64,000 nt of DNA, taken from assembly GCF_021991835.1 (NCBI RefSeq), contig NZ_JAHDAU010000003.1, forward strand, positions 1-64,000. The letters are read 5' to 3'. The notes below the pieces were generated by a model that saw only the letters and a program-made list of their open reading frames with translations, did no database searches and was not told the DNA's origin. Origin of the DNA: Polaribacter sargassicola (GTDB lineage: Bacteria; Bacteroidota; Bacteroidia; Flavobacteriales; Flavobacteriaceae). The position numbers and the translations under genes were made by a program. Positions 45,690 through 54,229 of this stretch are shown piece after piece; position 1 is the first letter of the stretch, and each line of letters starts with the position of its first letter.

Positions 45690-45996
45690 ATACAGTTAAA
45701 ATCTTATTTTCTAACTATCTTTTTCCTTATTTTAATTATTTTTCTAAAACCTTAAAAAGGGACTATAACCTAAAAGAAACAAAAGTTATATTCTTTATTT
45801 AAAAAAAATCTTTAAAATATTTACCATTTAAAAAGCAATTACTTTTTCTTAATTATTTCATTTTCTTAAAATTAGAGTTTTATTTTAGTAATTTTTAAAA
45901 TATTTGCATTAAAAATTATAAAATTATTTATTTCTATTGTTACTTTTTAATATTTAAAGTGTCTAATAAGTATACAATAAAAACAAAAATACAATT
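45690..45996. other. AT-rich intergenic spacer
   Basis: 307 bases with no ORF, RNA or repeat I can support on either strand. Confidence 0.6.
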
Positions 45997-46461
45997 ATGA
46001 AAAAATTACAAATTATATTATCGCTTACATTACTCTTTTTAGCATCTATTTCTTACGCTCAAGACGTAAATTATAAAAACAAAACTTATACTGTTAAAGG
46101 GAAATCTATCTATTTAGCTAAAACAGATATAACTGAGCAGTTAAGTGAAGATGATAAAAAAGAAATTTTTGCAAACAATAAAATTAATATAGAAAAGGCT
46201 AAAAAAATAGAGAAAGCTAAAAAAGAAGTTAAACTAGCAGAGAAAAAAGCACAAAAAGCAGAAAAAGCTCTTAAGGCAAAAGAAAAGGCTCAAAATAAAT
46301 TTAAAAAAGCAAAGAAGAAACTAAATAACGCTGTTAAAAAACATCAAAGCCTTAAAATTAAAGGAGATTTATCTCCTAACGATTCTAAAAAGTGGTTAAG
46401 TAAAATAGAAAAATACAAAACCGAAGTAGAAAAAGCAGAAAAACGTTTGAAAAAATCTTAA
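45997..46461 (+). CDS. Secreted Lys/Ala-rich coiled-coil protein
   Basis: A 154-residue protein with a signal peptide (cleavage near SYAQ, residue 21). The mature part is highly basic and helical, rich in Lys, Ala and Glu heptads (IEKAKKEVKLAEKKAQKAEK), predicted to form a long coiled coil. No enzyme motif. Low complexity makes homology-based function calls unsafe. It ends at a strong terminator. Confidence 0.65.
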   Translation: MKKLQIILSLTLLFLASISYAQDVNYKNKTYTVKGKSIYLAKTDITEQLSEDDKKEIFANNKINIEKAKKIEKAKKEVKLAEKKAQKAEKALKAKEKAQNKFKKAKKKLNNAVKKHQSLKIKGDLSPNDSKKWLSKIEKYKTEVEKAEKRLKKS

Positions 46462-46484
46462 TTAATTATAACATTTCAAATAAT

Positions 46485-46523
46485 AAAAAAGGTTTAGATT
46501 CTTTACGAATCTAAACCTTTTTT
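46485..46523. terminator. Bidirectional terminator before the YgiQ gene
   Basis: AAAAGGTTTAGATT (46487-46500) pairs with AATCTAAACCTTTT (46508-46521) around a 7-base loop, with flanking A and T runs. Confidence 0.92.
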
Positions 46524-46541
46524 CATTTATAAAATTACCGT

Positions 46542-48506
46542 TTATCTTCTCCTTTTTTTAGAAGAACTTCTTGTTACTTTCTTTTTTCTTCTATTAAAAG
46601 GTACTGCATCATCAAAAGTGTTTTTAGCAGCTTTTGCTTTTTTGTTCTTTTGCCAAGAATTAGTTTCTGGCAACAATACTTTTAACAAATCTTGCCTTCC
46701 TACTTTGTTAAGCGTATTACGAATCCAATCTTTGTTTTCTTTTTTATACCAAAAGAAGAATTTATGTTGATCTTCTCGCTCTTTTTTAGTTTTCGGAGTT
46801 TTAGTCGGTTTTAACGTATACGGATGATAACCAGAATAATAAATAACCGTTGCAACTGTCATTGGTGTTGGTGTAAAACCTTGTACTTGCTCTAATTGAA
46901 ACCCCATATCTTTAGTCTCTGCTGCTAAATTTGCCATATCTTCCACTTCACTTGCCGGGTGACTAGATATAAAGTAAGGTATTAACTGAAGGTTTAATCT
47001 TTTCTTTACATTTATCTTATCAAAACGCTTTTTAAATAAATGAAAATATTTAAAAGATGGTTTACGCATTAACTTTAAAACCGGATCAGATGTATGTTCT
47101 GGCGCAACTTTTAATCTACCAGAAACGTGTTTTGTCATTACCTCTTCCGTGTACGCATCCAATTCTTTTGCATCTGCATTTTTATTGAATTCTGGCACCA
47201 ACATATCATGTCTAATTCCACTTCCAATAAAAGATTTTTTAATCTTAGGATGTTTATCTACAGCTTGGTATAACTCTGTTAACGGTTTATGTGATGTATC
47301 TAAATTAGAACAAATTACTGGCGATATACAAGAAGGAGCAACACATTTGTCGCAAATTTCTTGTACTTTTCCTTTCATTTGATACATATTAGCAGATGGC
47401 CCTCCAATATCAGATAAATATCCTTTAAAATCTGGCATATTTGCCACTTTATCTACTTCTTTTAAAACAGATTCTTGACTTCTACTTGCTATAAATTTAC
47501 CTTGATGTGCAGAAATTGTACAAAAACTACATCCTCCAAAGCATCCTCTATGTATATTTATTGAGAATTTAATCATTTCAAACGCAGGTATTGGTCCACG
47601 TTTATCGTATTTAGGGTGTGGTAATCTTGTGTATGGTAAATCGAAAGAACCATCAATTTCCTTTTCGGTCATTGTAGGATAAGGCGGATTTATTACCAAT
47701 GTATTTTCTCCTATACCTTGTAAAATTCTACGTGCTTTTAATTTATTAGATTCTTGTTCTATTACTTTAAAATTAGAAGCAAATGTTTTTTTATCCTTTA
47801 AACAAGCTTCATGAGAGTTAATAGTAACATCTTGCCAATCATTTACAACCGGAATTTTTTCTTGCTTTTGATTGATTAATACAGCTGTCTGTTTAATATT
47901 TTTTAAGCTAGAAAAAGGAACTCCTTTTTGCAATAATTCTACAATTTCTCGCAAAGGTTGCTCTCCCATTCCGTACACCAACATATCTGCTTTAGATGTT
48001 TCTAAAATAGAAGGTAATAATTTATCCGACCAATAATCATAATGAGTTACACGTCTTAAAGAAGCTTCAATTCCCCCTATTAAAACAGGTACATCAGGAA
48101 ATTTTTCTTTTAATATTTTAGAATAAACAGAAGTGGCATAATCTGGTCTAAAACCTTTATCTCCATTAGGTGTATACGCATCTTTATCTCGGCGTTTTTT
48201 ACTTGCCGTATAATTAGAAACCATCGGATCCATACAACCACCTGTAGCAGCAAAAAACAAACGTGGTTTCCCTAACTTTTCAAAATCTTGTAAATTATCA
48301 TTTACATTTGGTTGTGGTACAATTGCCACACGTAAGCCATAACTTTCTAAAATTCTTCCAATTACAGCTGGTCCAAAAGAAGGATGATCTACATAAGCAT
48401 CTCCGCTAAATAAAATAACGTCCAACTCTTCCCAACCACGTATTTTAACTTCTCTGTTTGTAGTTGGTAACCAATCTGTTAGTTGATGTTTTTTTGTTTC
48501 TTGCAT
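46542..48506 (-). CDS. YgiQ family radical SAM protein
   Basis: A radical SAM protein of about 654 residues. The cluster motif CxxxCxxC is C322, C326 and C329 in GCFGGCSFC. The N-terminal domain has LFSGDAYVDHPSFGPAVIG, a B12-binding-like fold found in this family, followed by the radical SAM barrel and a basic C-terminal tail. Function of the family is unknown. ATG 48506 is chosen: an upstream TTG at 48515 lies inside a perfect -7 box (TATTTTTG, 48513-48520 minus), so transcription would begin at about the ATG. Confidence 0.92.
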   Translation of the reverse strand: MQETKKHQLTDWLPTTNREVKIRGWEELDVILFSGDAYVDHPSFGPAVIGRILESYGLRVAIVPQPNVNDNLQDFEKLGKPRLFFAATGGCMDPMVSNYTASKKRRDKDAYTPNGDKGFRPDYATSVYSKILKEKFPDVPVLIGGIEASLRRVTHYDYWSDKLLPSILETSKADMLVYGMGEQPLREIVELLQKGVPFSSLKNIKQTAVLINQKQEKIPVVNDWQDVTINSHEACLKDKKTFASNFKVIEQESNKLKARRILQGIGENTLVINPPYPTMTEKEIDGSFDLPYTRLPHPKYDKRGPIPAFEMIKFSINIHRGCFGGCSFCTISAHQGKFIASRSQESVLKEVDKVANMPDFKGYLSDIGGPSANMYQMKGKVQEICDKCVAPSCISPVICSNLDTSHKPLTELYQAVDKHPKIKKSFIGSGIRHDMLVPEFNKNADAKELDAYTEEVMTKHVSGRLKVAPEHTSDPVLKLMRKPSFKYFHLFKKRFDKINVKKRLNLQLIPYFISSHPASEVEDMANLAAETKDMGFQLEQVQGFTPTPMTVATVIYYSGYHPYTLKPTKTPKTKKEREDQHKFFFWYKKENKDWIRNTLNKVGRQDLLKVLLPETNSWQKNKKAKAAKNTFDDAVPFNRRKKKVTRSSSKKRRR

Positions 48507-48512
48507 AGTTTG

Positions 48513-48520
48513 CAAAAATA
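48513..48520 (-). promoter_or_regulatory. Predicted YgiQ-gene promoter
   Basis: TATTTTTG on the minus strand. Its spacing to ATG 48506 implies a leaderless or nearly leaderless mRNA. Confidence 0.45.
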
Positions 48521-48656
48521 CAAGAATTTTTATTGAATTAAATATTATTTTTATAAATGTATTTTAAGTCTTTAAAACCTATTTTCATTTTAACAAAAGT
48601 TTTTTCTTTAACTCTATTATGTTTTGTAGTTTTAACCAAATTAATTTAAATTTTCG

Positions 48657-50573
48657 ATGAAAAAACTATTACTATTAGCCATTTTTAGTATTACTCTTTT
48701 TAATAGTTGCCAAAAATCAGCAACAAAAAAAGAAGTAAAAGAAGACACTTTTGTTGTAGATAATTACACAAAAAAAGAAGTAGATATTACCATGAGAGAT
48801 GGTGTTAAGCTACACACAACAATATACTCGCCAAAAGATACCAGCAAAGAGTACCCAATTTTAATGCAAAGAACACCTTATAGTTCTGCACCTTATGGAG
48901 AGGGTAAAATGAAAACCAAAATTGGCCCAAATGTTCATTTAATGAAAGAAATGAATATTGTAGTTTACCAAGATGTACGTGGTAGATGGATGAGCGAAGG
49001 TGTTTACGATAACATGCGTGCTTACATACCTAATAAAAAAGAAAACGAATCTGACGAAGTTTCTGATACTTACGATACTATTGATTGGTTGGTAAAAAAC
49101 GTAGAAAACAATAACGGAAATGTAGGTACTTGGGGTATTTCTTATCCTGGGCATTACGCAACTGTTTCTACAATTGATGCGCATCCGGCTTTAAAAGCTG
49201 CTTCTCCGCAAGCTTGTATTGGAGATTTTTTCTTTGATGATTTTCATCATAACGGAGCATTTCTGCTAAGTTATTTTAGAGCAATTTCTTTATTTGGTAC
49301 TTACAAAGACACGCCAACAGATTCTGCTTGGTATTCTTTTCCAAAAATGGACTCGCAAGATCAATATCAATTTTTCTTAGATAAAGGACCTTTAAAAAAC
49401 TTAAACGAATATTTTCAGTATGATAAATTAGATGTTAATGCTACAGCATCTAAAGATAAAATTGATGACTTTTTCTGGAAAGAAATTGTAGAACATCCAA
49501 ATTATGACGAAAACTGGAAAAGCAAAGGTATTATTCAGCATTTAGACAAAGTGCCATCTACAGTAGCAACTATGATTGTTGGTGGTGAGTTTGATGCAGA
49601 AGATTTATACGGACCTTTAGAGACTTATAAAGCTATTGAAAAACATGGAAAAGATAATTACAATACTCTTGTTTTTGGACCTTGGGATCATGGAAAATGG
49701 GCAAGAAATACTGTAAAAAACACAGTTGGTAATTATTATTTTGGTGATTCTATTTCTTTAAAATTTCAATCAGAAGTAGAAACAAAATTCTTTAATCACT
49801 TCTTAAAAGGAAGTGGTGATAAAAACTCTGGATTGCCTGAAGCTTATGTGTTTGATTCTGGTAAAAAAGAATGGAAATCTTATGATACTTGGCCACCTAA
49901 AAATGTAGTAAAAGAAGATTGGTTTTTATCTGATAACCAAGAATTAACTTCTACTAAAAAATCTACATCAAAAATTAATTTTATTAGTGATGTTAAACAC
50001 CCTGTTCCTTATTCTGAAGACATAAAAACAGTCTTTACTCCAAGAAAATACATGACAGACGATCAGCGTTTTGCTGCAAGAAGACCAGATGTTTTGGTTT
50101 TTGAAACAGATGTTTTAACCGAAGATTTTACCTTGGCCGGAGATATTTTAGCAAAATTAAAGGTTGCTACCACAGGTACAGCTGCAGATTGGGTTGTTAA
50201 AGTTGTAGATGTTCATCCTACGGATACAAAAGAAAATAATGATGCTTTACAAGATCATTTAAAAATGAGCAACTATCATTTAATGGTAAGAAGTGAAGTT
50301 TTAAGAGGTCGTTTTAGAAACAGTTTTGAAAAACCAGAACCTTTTGTGCCAAACAAAAAAACGGATGTAAATATTAAATTGCAAGATGTTTTTCATACTT
50401 TTAAGAAAGGACATAAAGTACAAATTCAAGTGCAAAGCACATGGTTTCCTTTAATTGATTTAAATCCGCAAACGTATGTAGATAATATTTACAAAGCAGA
50501 TGAAAAAGATTTTAAAACACAAACTCATACAGTTTTTACAGATTCTTCAATTGAATTTTCTGTCTTAAAATAA
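48657..50573 (+). CDS. CocE/NonD (peptidase S15) family hydrolase
   Basis: A 638-residue lipoprotein (lipobox NSC, Cys at 19). The alpha/beta-hydrolase domain has the nucleophile S162 in TWGISYPGHYA, the Asp in VGGEFDAEDLYGP and His in GPWDHGKW. A C-terminal jelly-roll domain (about 440-638) contains DWVVKVVDVHP and VQIQVQSTWFPLIDLNPQTY, as in X-Pro dipeptidyl-peptidase C-terminal domains. Members hydrolyse esters or amides such as X-Pro dipeptides or acyl side chains. Location: cell envelope. Confidence 0.92.
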   Translation: MKKLLLLAIFSITLFNSCQKSATKKEVKEDTFVVDNYTKKEVDITMRDGVKLHTTIYSPKDTSKEYPILMQRTPYSSAPYGEGKMKTKIGPNVHLMKEMNIVVYQDVRGRWMSEGVYDNMRAYIPNKKENESDEVSDTYDTIDWLVKNVENNNGNVGTWGISYPGHYATVSTIDAHPALKAASPQACIGDFFFDDFHHNGAFLLSYFRAISLFGTYKDTPTDSAWYSFPKMDSQDQYQFFLDKGPLKNLNEYFQYDKLDVNATASKDKIDDFFWKEIVEHPNYDENWKSKGIIQHLDKVPSTVATMIVGGEFDAEDLYGPLETYKAIEKHGKDNYNTLVFGPWDHGKWARNTVKNTVGNYYFGDSISLKFQSEVETKFFNHFLKGSGDKNSGLPEAYVFDSGKKEWKSYDTWPPKNVVKEDWFLSDNQELTSTKKSTSKINFISDVKHPVPYSEDIKTVFTPRKYMTDDQRFAARRPDVLVFETDVLTEDFTLAGDILAKLKVATTGTAADWVVKVVDVHPTDTKENNDALQDHLKMSNYHLMVRSEVLRGRFRNSFEKPEPFVPNKKTDVNIKLQDVFHTFKKGHKVQIQVQSTWFPLIDLNPQTYVDNIYKADEKDFKTQTHTVFTDSSIEFSVLK

Positions 50574-50595
50574 GCTACTTAATACACAATAATTC

Positions 50596-50631
50596 AAAAA
50601 AAATCCATCAAGAAAACTTGATGGATTTTTT
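50596..50631. terminator. Bidirectional terminator between the S15 hydrolase and MFS genes
   Basis: AAATCCATCAAG (50601-50612) pairs with CTTGATGGATTT (50617-50628) around AAAA, with A and T runs. Confidence 0.9.
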
Positions 50632-50633
50632 AA

Positions 50634-51839
50634 TTATATAACTTCTCTTTTTAATACTTTTACTAAATAAGCTAAAATTAAAACACCTATAAAAGCGAAA
50701 ACTGTAATTGCAATCCAAGTAACATCAAATCCAAATTTGTTTACCATTTGCATACCAACATTATGACTAAAAATATGCGCTAAAGAAAATGCAATACTAT
50801 ATAAAGCCATATATTCTCCTTGGTTTCCTTTTTCTGATCTTTCTACTGCAAAAGAATTAGAAAACGGAAAGGCAATCATTTCTCCTAAAGACATTAGTAA
50901 GATTCCTATAATTAAAACACCAACCCAGCCTGTAAGATTTAAAATAATAAAACTAATTCCCACAAAAAAAAGGCCTAAAGCAATTAACTTTATTTTAGAT
51001 TTTTTTAAATCTTCTAACCATTTAATCAAAGGCATCTCTAATAAAAAAATTACCAAACCACTTAACCCCATTAACAAACCAATATTAAATTCTGATAAAA
51101 GTCGGTTCTCACTATAATACAAAGGAATCGTAGAAAAATATTGCATAAATATAAATCCGAAGATAAACATGGCTACAAAAAAGATTAAAAAAGCTTTGTC
51201 TTTATAAACAGAAACGGGGTTTAAAACCTTTGTTTTTTCTACAACTTTTACTTTTTTAGGATTTAAAACTTGCAACAACAATAAAGCTGCCAAAACACAA
51301 GTAATACCATCTGTCCAGAACAAACCAACATAACCAATTCCTGCAATTATTAAACCACCAAGCGCAGGACCTGCAGAAAAACCTAGGTTAATTGCCAAAC
51401 GAACTAATGTTACAGATCGTGTTTTATTTTCTGGTTTACTGTAAACACTTAACGCTACAAACATTGCAGGCCTAAAAGAATCTGCAACTAACATAACTAT
51501 AAAAATTCCGAAACAAAATTGATTAAATGTTGATGCAAATTGTAAGAAAACAAATAAAATACCTGTACCCAATAAACTCACTAACATTACTTTGTAATAC
51601 CCAATTATATCGGTTAATTTTCCACCAATCCAAGTTCCTACAACAGAACCTAAACCAAAACAAGACATAACCCAACCTACATCTGAAAGTGAAAAGTTTA
51701 AACTTTTTGTAAGATATAATGATAAAAATGGAATTACCATGGTACCAGATCTATTAATAAAAGTGATTAATGATAACCACCAAACTTCTGTAGAAAGCCC
51801 TCTAAAAGTGTTTATGTAATTTTTAAATAGTGTATTCAT
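50634..51839 (-). CDS. MFS transporter, MdtH-like
   Basis: A 401-residue protein with 12 predicted helices. The family loop motif GGKLTDIIGYYKVM (GxLxDxxGxxxx) follows helix 2, and FRPAMFVALSV and LAINLGFSAGPALGG are typical of drug-efflux-type MFS. The substrate is unknown; multidrug efflux is most likely. Its 5' leader contains a strong terminator hairpin 26 bases before the start codon, and the predicted promoter lies 179 bases upstream. Confidence 0.88.
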   Translation of the reverse strand: MNTLFKNYINTFRGLSTEVWWLSLITFINRSGTMVIPFLSLYLTKSLNFSLSDVGWVMSCFGLGSVVGTWIGGKLTDIIGYYKVMLVSLLGTGILFVFLQFASTFNQFCFGIFIVMLVADSFRPAMFVALSVYSKPENKTRSVTLVRLAINLGFSAGPALGGLIIAGIGYVGLFWTDGITCVLAALLLLQVLNPKKVKVVEKTKVLNPVSVYKDKAFLIFFVAMFIFGFIFMQYFSTIPLYYSENRLLSEFNIGLLMGLSGLVIFLLEMPLIKWLEDLKKSKIKLIALGLFFVGISFIILNLTGWVGVLIIGILLMSLGEMIAFPFSNSFAVERSEKGNQGEYMALYSIAFSLAHIFSHNVGMQMVNKFGFDVTWIAITVFAFIGVLILAYLVKVLKREVI

Positions 51840-51865
51840 TTGGTTTTTGTTGATATTCCGAAAAT

Positions 51866-51898
51866 AAAAAAAGTCCGACTTAACAGTCGGACTTTTTA
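51866..51898 (-). terminator. Terminator hairpin in the MFS gene leader
   Basis: AAAAAGTCCGACT and AGTCGGACTTTTT (51868-51897) form a 13-bp stem around a 4-base loop, followed on the minus strand by a 7-base T-run. The only gene it can affect on the minus strand is the MFS gene itself, since the next gene to the right is on the plus strand. It therefore looks like an attenuator or the end of a small leader RNA. Confidence 0.85.
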
Positions 51899-51923
51899 TT
51901 TATTTGATTTTATATTGATATAA

Positions 51924-51998
51924 TCAAAACATATAAACATACCGATTATTGTGGTTTATCCACGATAATTTGGTAATACATGTTAAGACTTTTTTCAT
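51924..51998 (-). CDS. Possible leader peptide (24 aa) before the MFS attenuator
   Basis: A 24-codon ORF (MKKVLTCITKLSWINHNNRY, then VYMF and stop) lies between the predicted promoter and the terminator. Its first codons, AAAAAAGTCTTAACA, are complementary, with one 4-base bulge, to the loop and 3' arm of the terminator, an arrangement that could form an antiterminator. Much of this complementarity is A/T run, so it may be chance. Translation is unproven. Confidence 0.35.
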   Translation of the reverse strand: MKKVLTCITKLSWINHNNRYVYMF

Positions 51999-52017
51999 TA
52001 TTTACTTATTAATAAAT

Positions 52018-52025
52018 CAAATCTA
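52018..52025 (-). promoter_or_regulatory. Predicted promoter of the MFS leader
   Basis: TAGATTTG on the minus strand matches TAnnTTTG exactly, giving a leader of about 170 bases. It lies back to back with the plus-strand promoter at 52047. Confidence 0.5.
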
Positions 52026-52046
52026 CATAAAATTATTTGAAAGTTG

Positions 52047-52054
52047 TACTTTTG
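52047..52054 (+). promoter_or_regulatory. Predicted promoter of the DUF1684 gene
   Basis: TACTTTTG, an exact -7 box, 27 bases before the TTG start at 52081. Confidence 0.5.
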
Positions 52055-52080
52055 ATTTGTAAATAAATCCTTATAAAATT

Positions 52081-52713
52081 TTGAAAAGAAATAATTCACT
52101 CTCTTTTTTTGTAATCATTTTCTATTTATTAATGTTTGTATCTTGCAATTCTGGTAAACGACCTTCTTTAATAGGAGAAACTGTTTATCAGCAAGAATTA
52201 AATGCAAGTTATAAAGACGCCTCTAAATCTCCTTTAAAAAAGAACGATTTAAAAGATTTTAAAGGTTTAGATTTTTTTAAAGTAGATTCTACTTTTATTG
52301 TAAATGCTAAACTTACAAGAATAGAAAATTCGCCAATTTTTGAAATGCCAACAACAACAGAAAGAAAACCTTTGTATAAAGAATATGGTTTATTAAACTT
52401 TACCTTAAAAGGAAATGATTATGAATTAACTGTTTATCAAAGTCAAGACGATTTGCGTGATGAAAAGTATAAAGATTATTTATTTGTTCCGTTTACAGAT
52501 CTTACAAGTGGAAACGAATCTTACGGAGGTGGACGTTATATGGATTTAAAAACAACAGATATTGCTTCTGATAATACTCTTTTATTAAATTTTAATAACA
52601 CTTATAATCCTTATTGTGCTTATAATGATAAATATTCTTGCCCTTTAACACCTAGAAAGAATCACTTAGATTTAGAAGTAAAAGCAGGGGTAAAAGCTTT
52701 TAAAAAGCATTAA
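52081..52713 (+). CDS. DUF1684 lipoprotein
   Basis: A 210-residue lipoprotein (lipobox VSC, Cys about 22) with a TTG start. The DUF1684 landmarks are FFKVDSTFIVNAKL, GLLNFTLKGNDYELTVYQ, the FVPFTDLTSG segment with GGRYMDL, and NNTYNPYCAYNDKYSCPLTP. The conserved YNPYCAYN...CPL motif near the C-terminus marks the family, whose function is unknown. It is divergent from the MFS gene. Confidence 0.9.
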   Translation: MKRNNSLSFFVIIFYLLMFVSCNSGKRPSLIGETVYQQELNASYKDASKSPLKKNDLKDFKGLDFFKVDSTFIVNAKLTRIENSPIFEMPTTTERKPLYKEYGLLNFTLKGNDYELTVYQSQDDLRDEKYKDYLFVPFTDLTSGNESYGGGRYMDLKTTDIASDNTLLLNFNNTYNPYCAYNDKYSCPLTPRKNHLDLEVKAGVKAFKKH

Positions 52714-52746
52714 ATATTTAAAATTTTACAAAAAATAAGCAAATAA

Positions 52747-52873
52747 GTCTAGCCCTGATTGAGCGGTTTGTTTGAGCTCTTTTTGAGATTGGGTTTCATA
52801 AAAAGATATTTTTATGAAACCCACATCTAGCGAAGCGTAAAAAAAGCGAGTAGCGAAAGCAGGAAATAGCTAC
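52747..52873 (+). repeat. Dispersed extragenic repeat, copy 1
   Basis: The ends read AGCCCTGATTGA (52751-52762) and GCAGGAAATAGC (52859-52870). Both 12-mers recur in inverted orientation at 57887-58008, in the same order and at a similar distance, while the interiors differ. Inside this copy is a perfect 15-bp hairpin, TGGGTTTCATAAAAA (52790-52804) with its complement at 52809-52823. It fills most of the 184-base gap before the CLC gene. I recall similar sequences in other flavobacterial genomes. Confidence 0.75.
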
Positions 52874-52897
52874 AAAAAAAATTAAGAGATAAAATAT

Positions 52898-54199
52898 ATG
52901 GATAAAATTAAAAAGTTTTTACGTTCTTTTGAGCAAAGTTTCTCTTTACTTTTTCTTTTAAAATGGACTTTTATCTGTTTATTAATTGGTGCTTTTACCG
53001 GAACTGCATCGGCTATTTTTTTATGGTCTTTAGAATGGGCAACCAATTTTAGAGAAGCCAATTTATGGATTATTTGGTTGTTGCCAATTGCTGGTTTTGT
53101 AATTGGTTTATCTTATCATTTATACGGTAAAAGCGTGGTAAAAGGAAATAATTTATTGTTAGAAGAATACCATTCTCCTAAAAAAATAATTCCTTTTAAA
53201 ATGGCTCCTTTGGTATTTCTAGGAACTGTACTTACGCATTTATTTGGTGGGTCTGCAGGACGAGAAGGAACTGCCGTACAGGTTGGTGGCGCAATTTCGG
53301 ATCAGTTTACCAAACTTTTTAAGCTAAATAATATTGATAGAAAAATAGTTTTAATTACGGGTATAAGTGCTGGTTTTGCTTCGGTTTTTGGTACACCTTT
53401 AGCAGGTGCAATTTTTGCTTTAGAAGTAATGATAATTGGTCGTGTTAAATTTGATGCCATTATACCAAGTTTTTTAGCGGCCGTTTTTGCTACTTATTTT
53501 TGTGATGTTTGGCAAATTTCTCATCATACACATTATACAATTTCAACCATAGCTGCAATAACACCTGTAACAATTTTATGGTCTGTTTTAGCAGGAATTA
53601 TTTTTGGTTTGGTTGGTATGTTATTTTCTAAATCTACTCATTTTTGGGGTGTTTTATTTAAAAAACATATTAATTACCCGCCATTAAGACCTGTAATTGG
53701 TGGTGTAATTTTAGCAGTTATTGTTTATTTAATGGGCACCACAAAATACATTGGTTTAGGTGTACCAACAATTGTAGATGCTTTTAATATTAATTTAAAT
53801 TCTTACGATTTTATCTTAAAACTACTTTTTACTTCTTTTACTTTAGGAGCTGGGTTTAAAGGAGGTGAAGTAACTCCGTTATTTTATATAGGCGCTACTT
53901 TAGGCAATGTTTTAATTTGGTTTATTCCTTTACCAATGCCTTTATTGGCTGGTATGGGTTTTGTTGCTGTTTTTGCGGGTGCAACCAATACACCAATTGC
54001 TTGTACAATTATGGGAATTGAATTATTTGGAATAGAGTCTGGCGTTTTTATTGCCTTAGCTTGTGTTACTGCCTATTTATTTTCTGGACATTCTGGTATT
54101 TATGCAGCTCAAATTATTGGTAGCCCAAAAGATGCTTTTTTTAATAACGAAAAAGGATTAACTCTTACTGATGTAGATAATCTACGTAATAAAAGTTAA
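52898..54199 (+). CDS. CLC-type anion channel/antiporter, probably CLC(F)
   Basis: A 433-residue membrane protein of the CLC family. It has GSAGREGTAVQVGG (the GxxGREG motif with the gating Glu) and FKGGEVTPLFYIG near the C-terminus. In place of the chloride-selectivity GSGIP there is GNNLLLEE. The GNN, GREG(T/V)AVQ and GGEVTPLF combination matches, from memory, the fluoride-exporting CLC(F) subgroup more than chloride transporters. No CBS domains. The last 45 bases of the gene form one arm of its terminator. No fluoride riboswitch was found upstream. Confidence 0.85.
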   Translation: MDKIKKFLRSFEQSFSLLFLLKWTFICLLIGAFTGTASAIFLWSLEWATNFREANLWIIWLLPIAGFVIGLSYHLYGKSVVKGNNLLLEEYHSPKKIIPFKMAPLVFLGTVLTHLFGGSAGREGTAVQVGGAISDQFTKLFKLNNIDRKIVLITGISAGFASVFGTPLAGAIFALEVMIIGRVKFDAIIPSFLAAVFATYFCDVWQISHHTHYTISTIAAITPVTILWSVLAGIIFGLVGMLFSKSTHFWGVLFKKHINYPPLRPVIGGVILAVIVYLMGTTKYIGLGVPTIVDAFNINLNSYDFILKLLFTSFTLGAGFKGGEVTPLFYIGATLGNVLIWFIPLPMPLLAGMGFVAVFAGATNTPIACTIMGIELFGIESGVFIALACVTAYLFSGHSGIYAAQIIGSPKDAFFNNEKGLTLTDVDNLRNKS

Positions 54200-54208
54200 T
54201 CCTTTTTT
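54147..54208. terminator. Terminator overlapping the end of the CLC gene
   Basis: AAAAGGATTAACT (54151-54163, inside the coding region) pairs perfectly with AGTTAATCCTTTT (54194-54206), with an inner GTAGA/TCTAC stem, followed by a T-run. On the minus strand a T-run also follows, so it may serve the convergent DoxX gene. Confidence 0.75.
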
Positions 54209-54229
54209 AAGAAATTTTAAAAGAGTAGT

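Noticed and set aside
52714-52897. Possible fluoride riboswitch before the CLC(F)-like gene
   Set aside because: The gap is occupied by the extragenic repeat and shows none of the conserved fluoride-riboswitch sequence.
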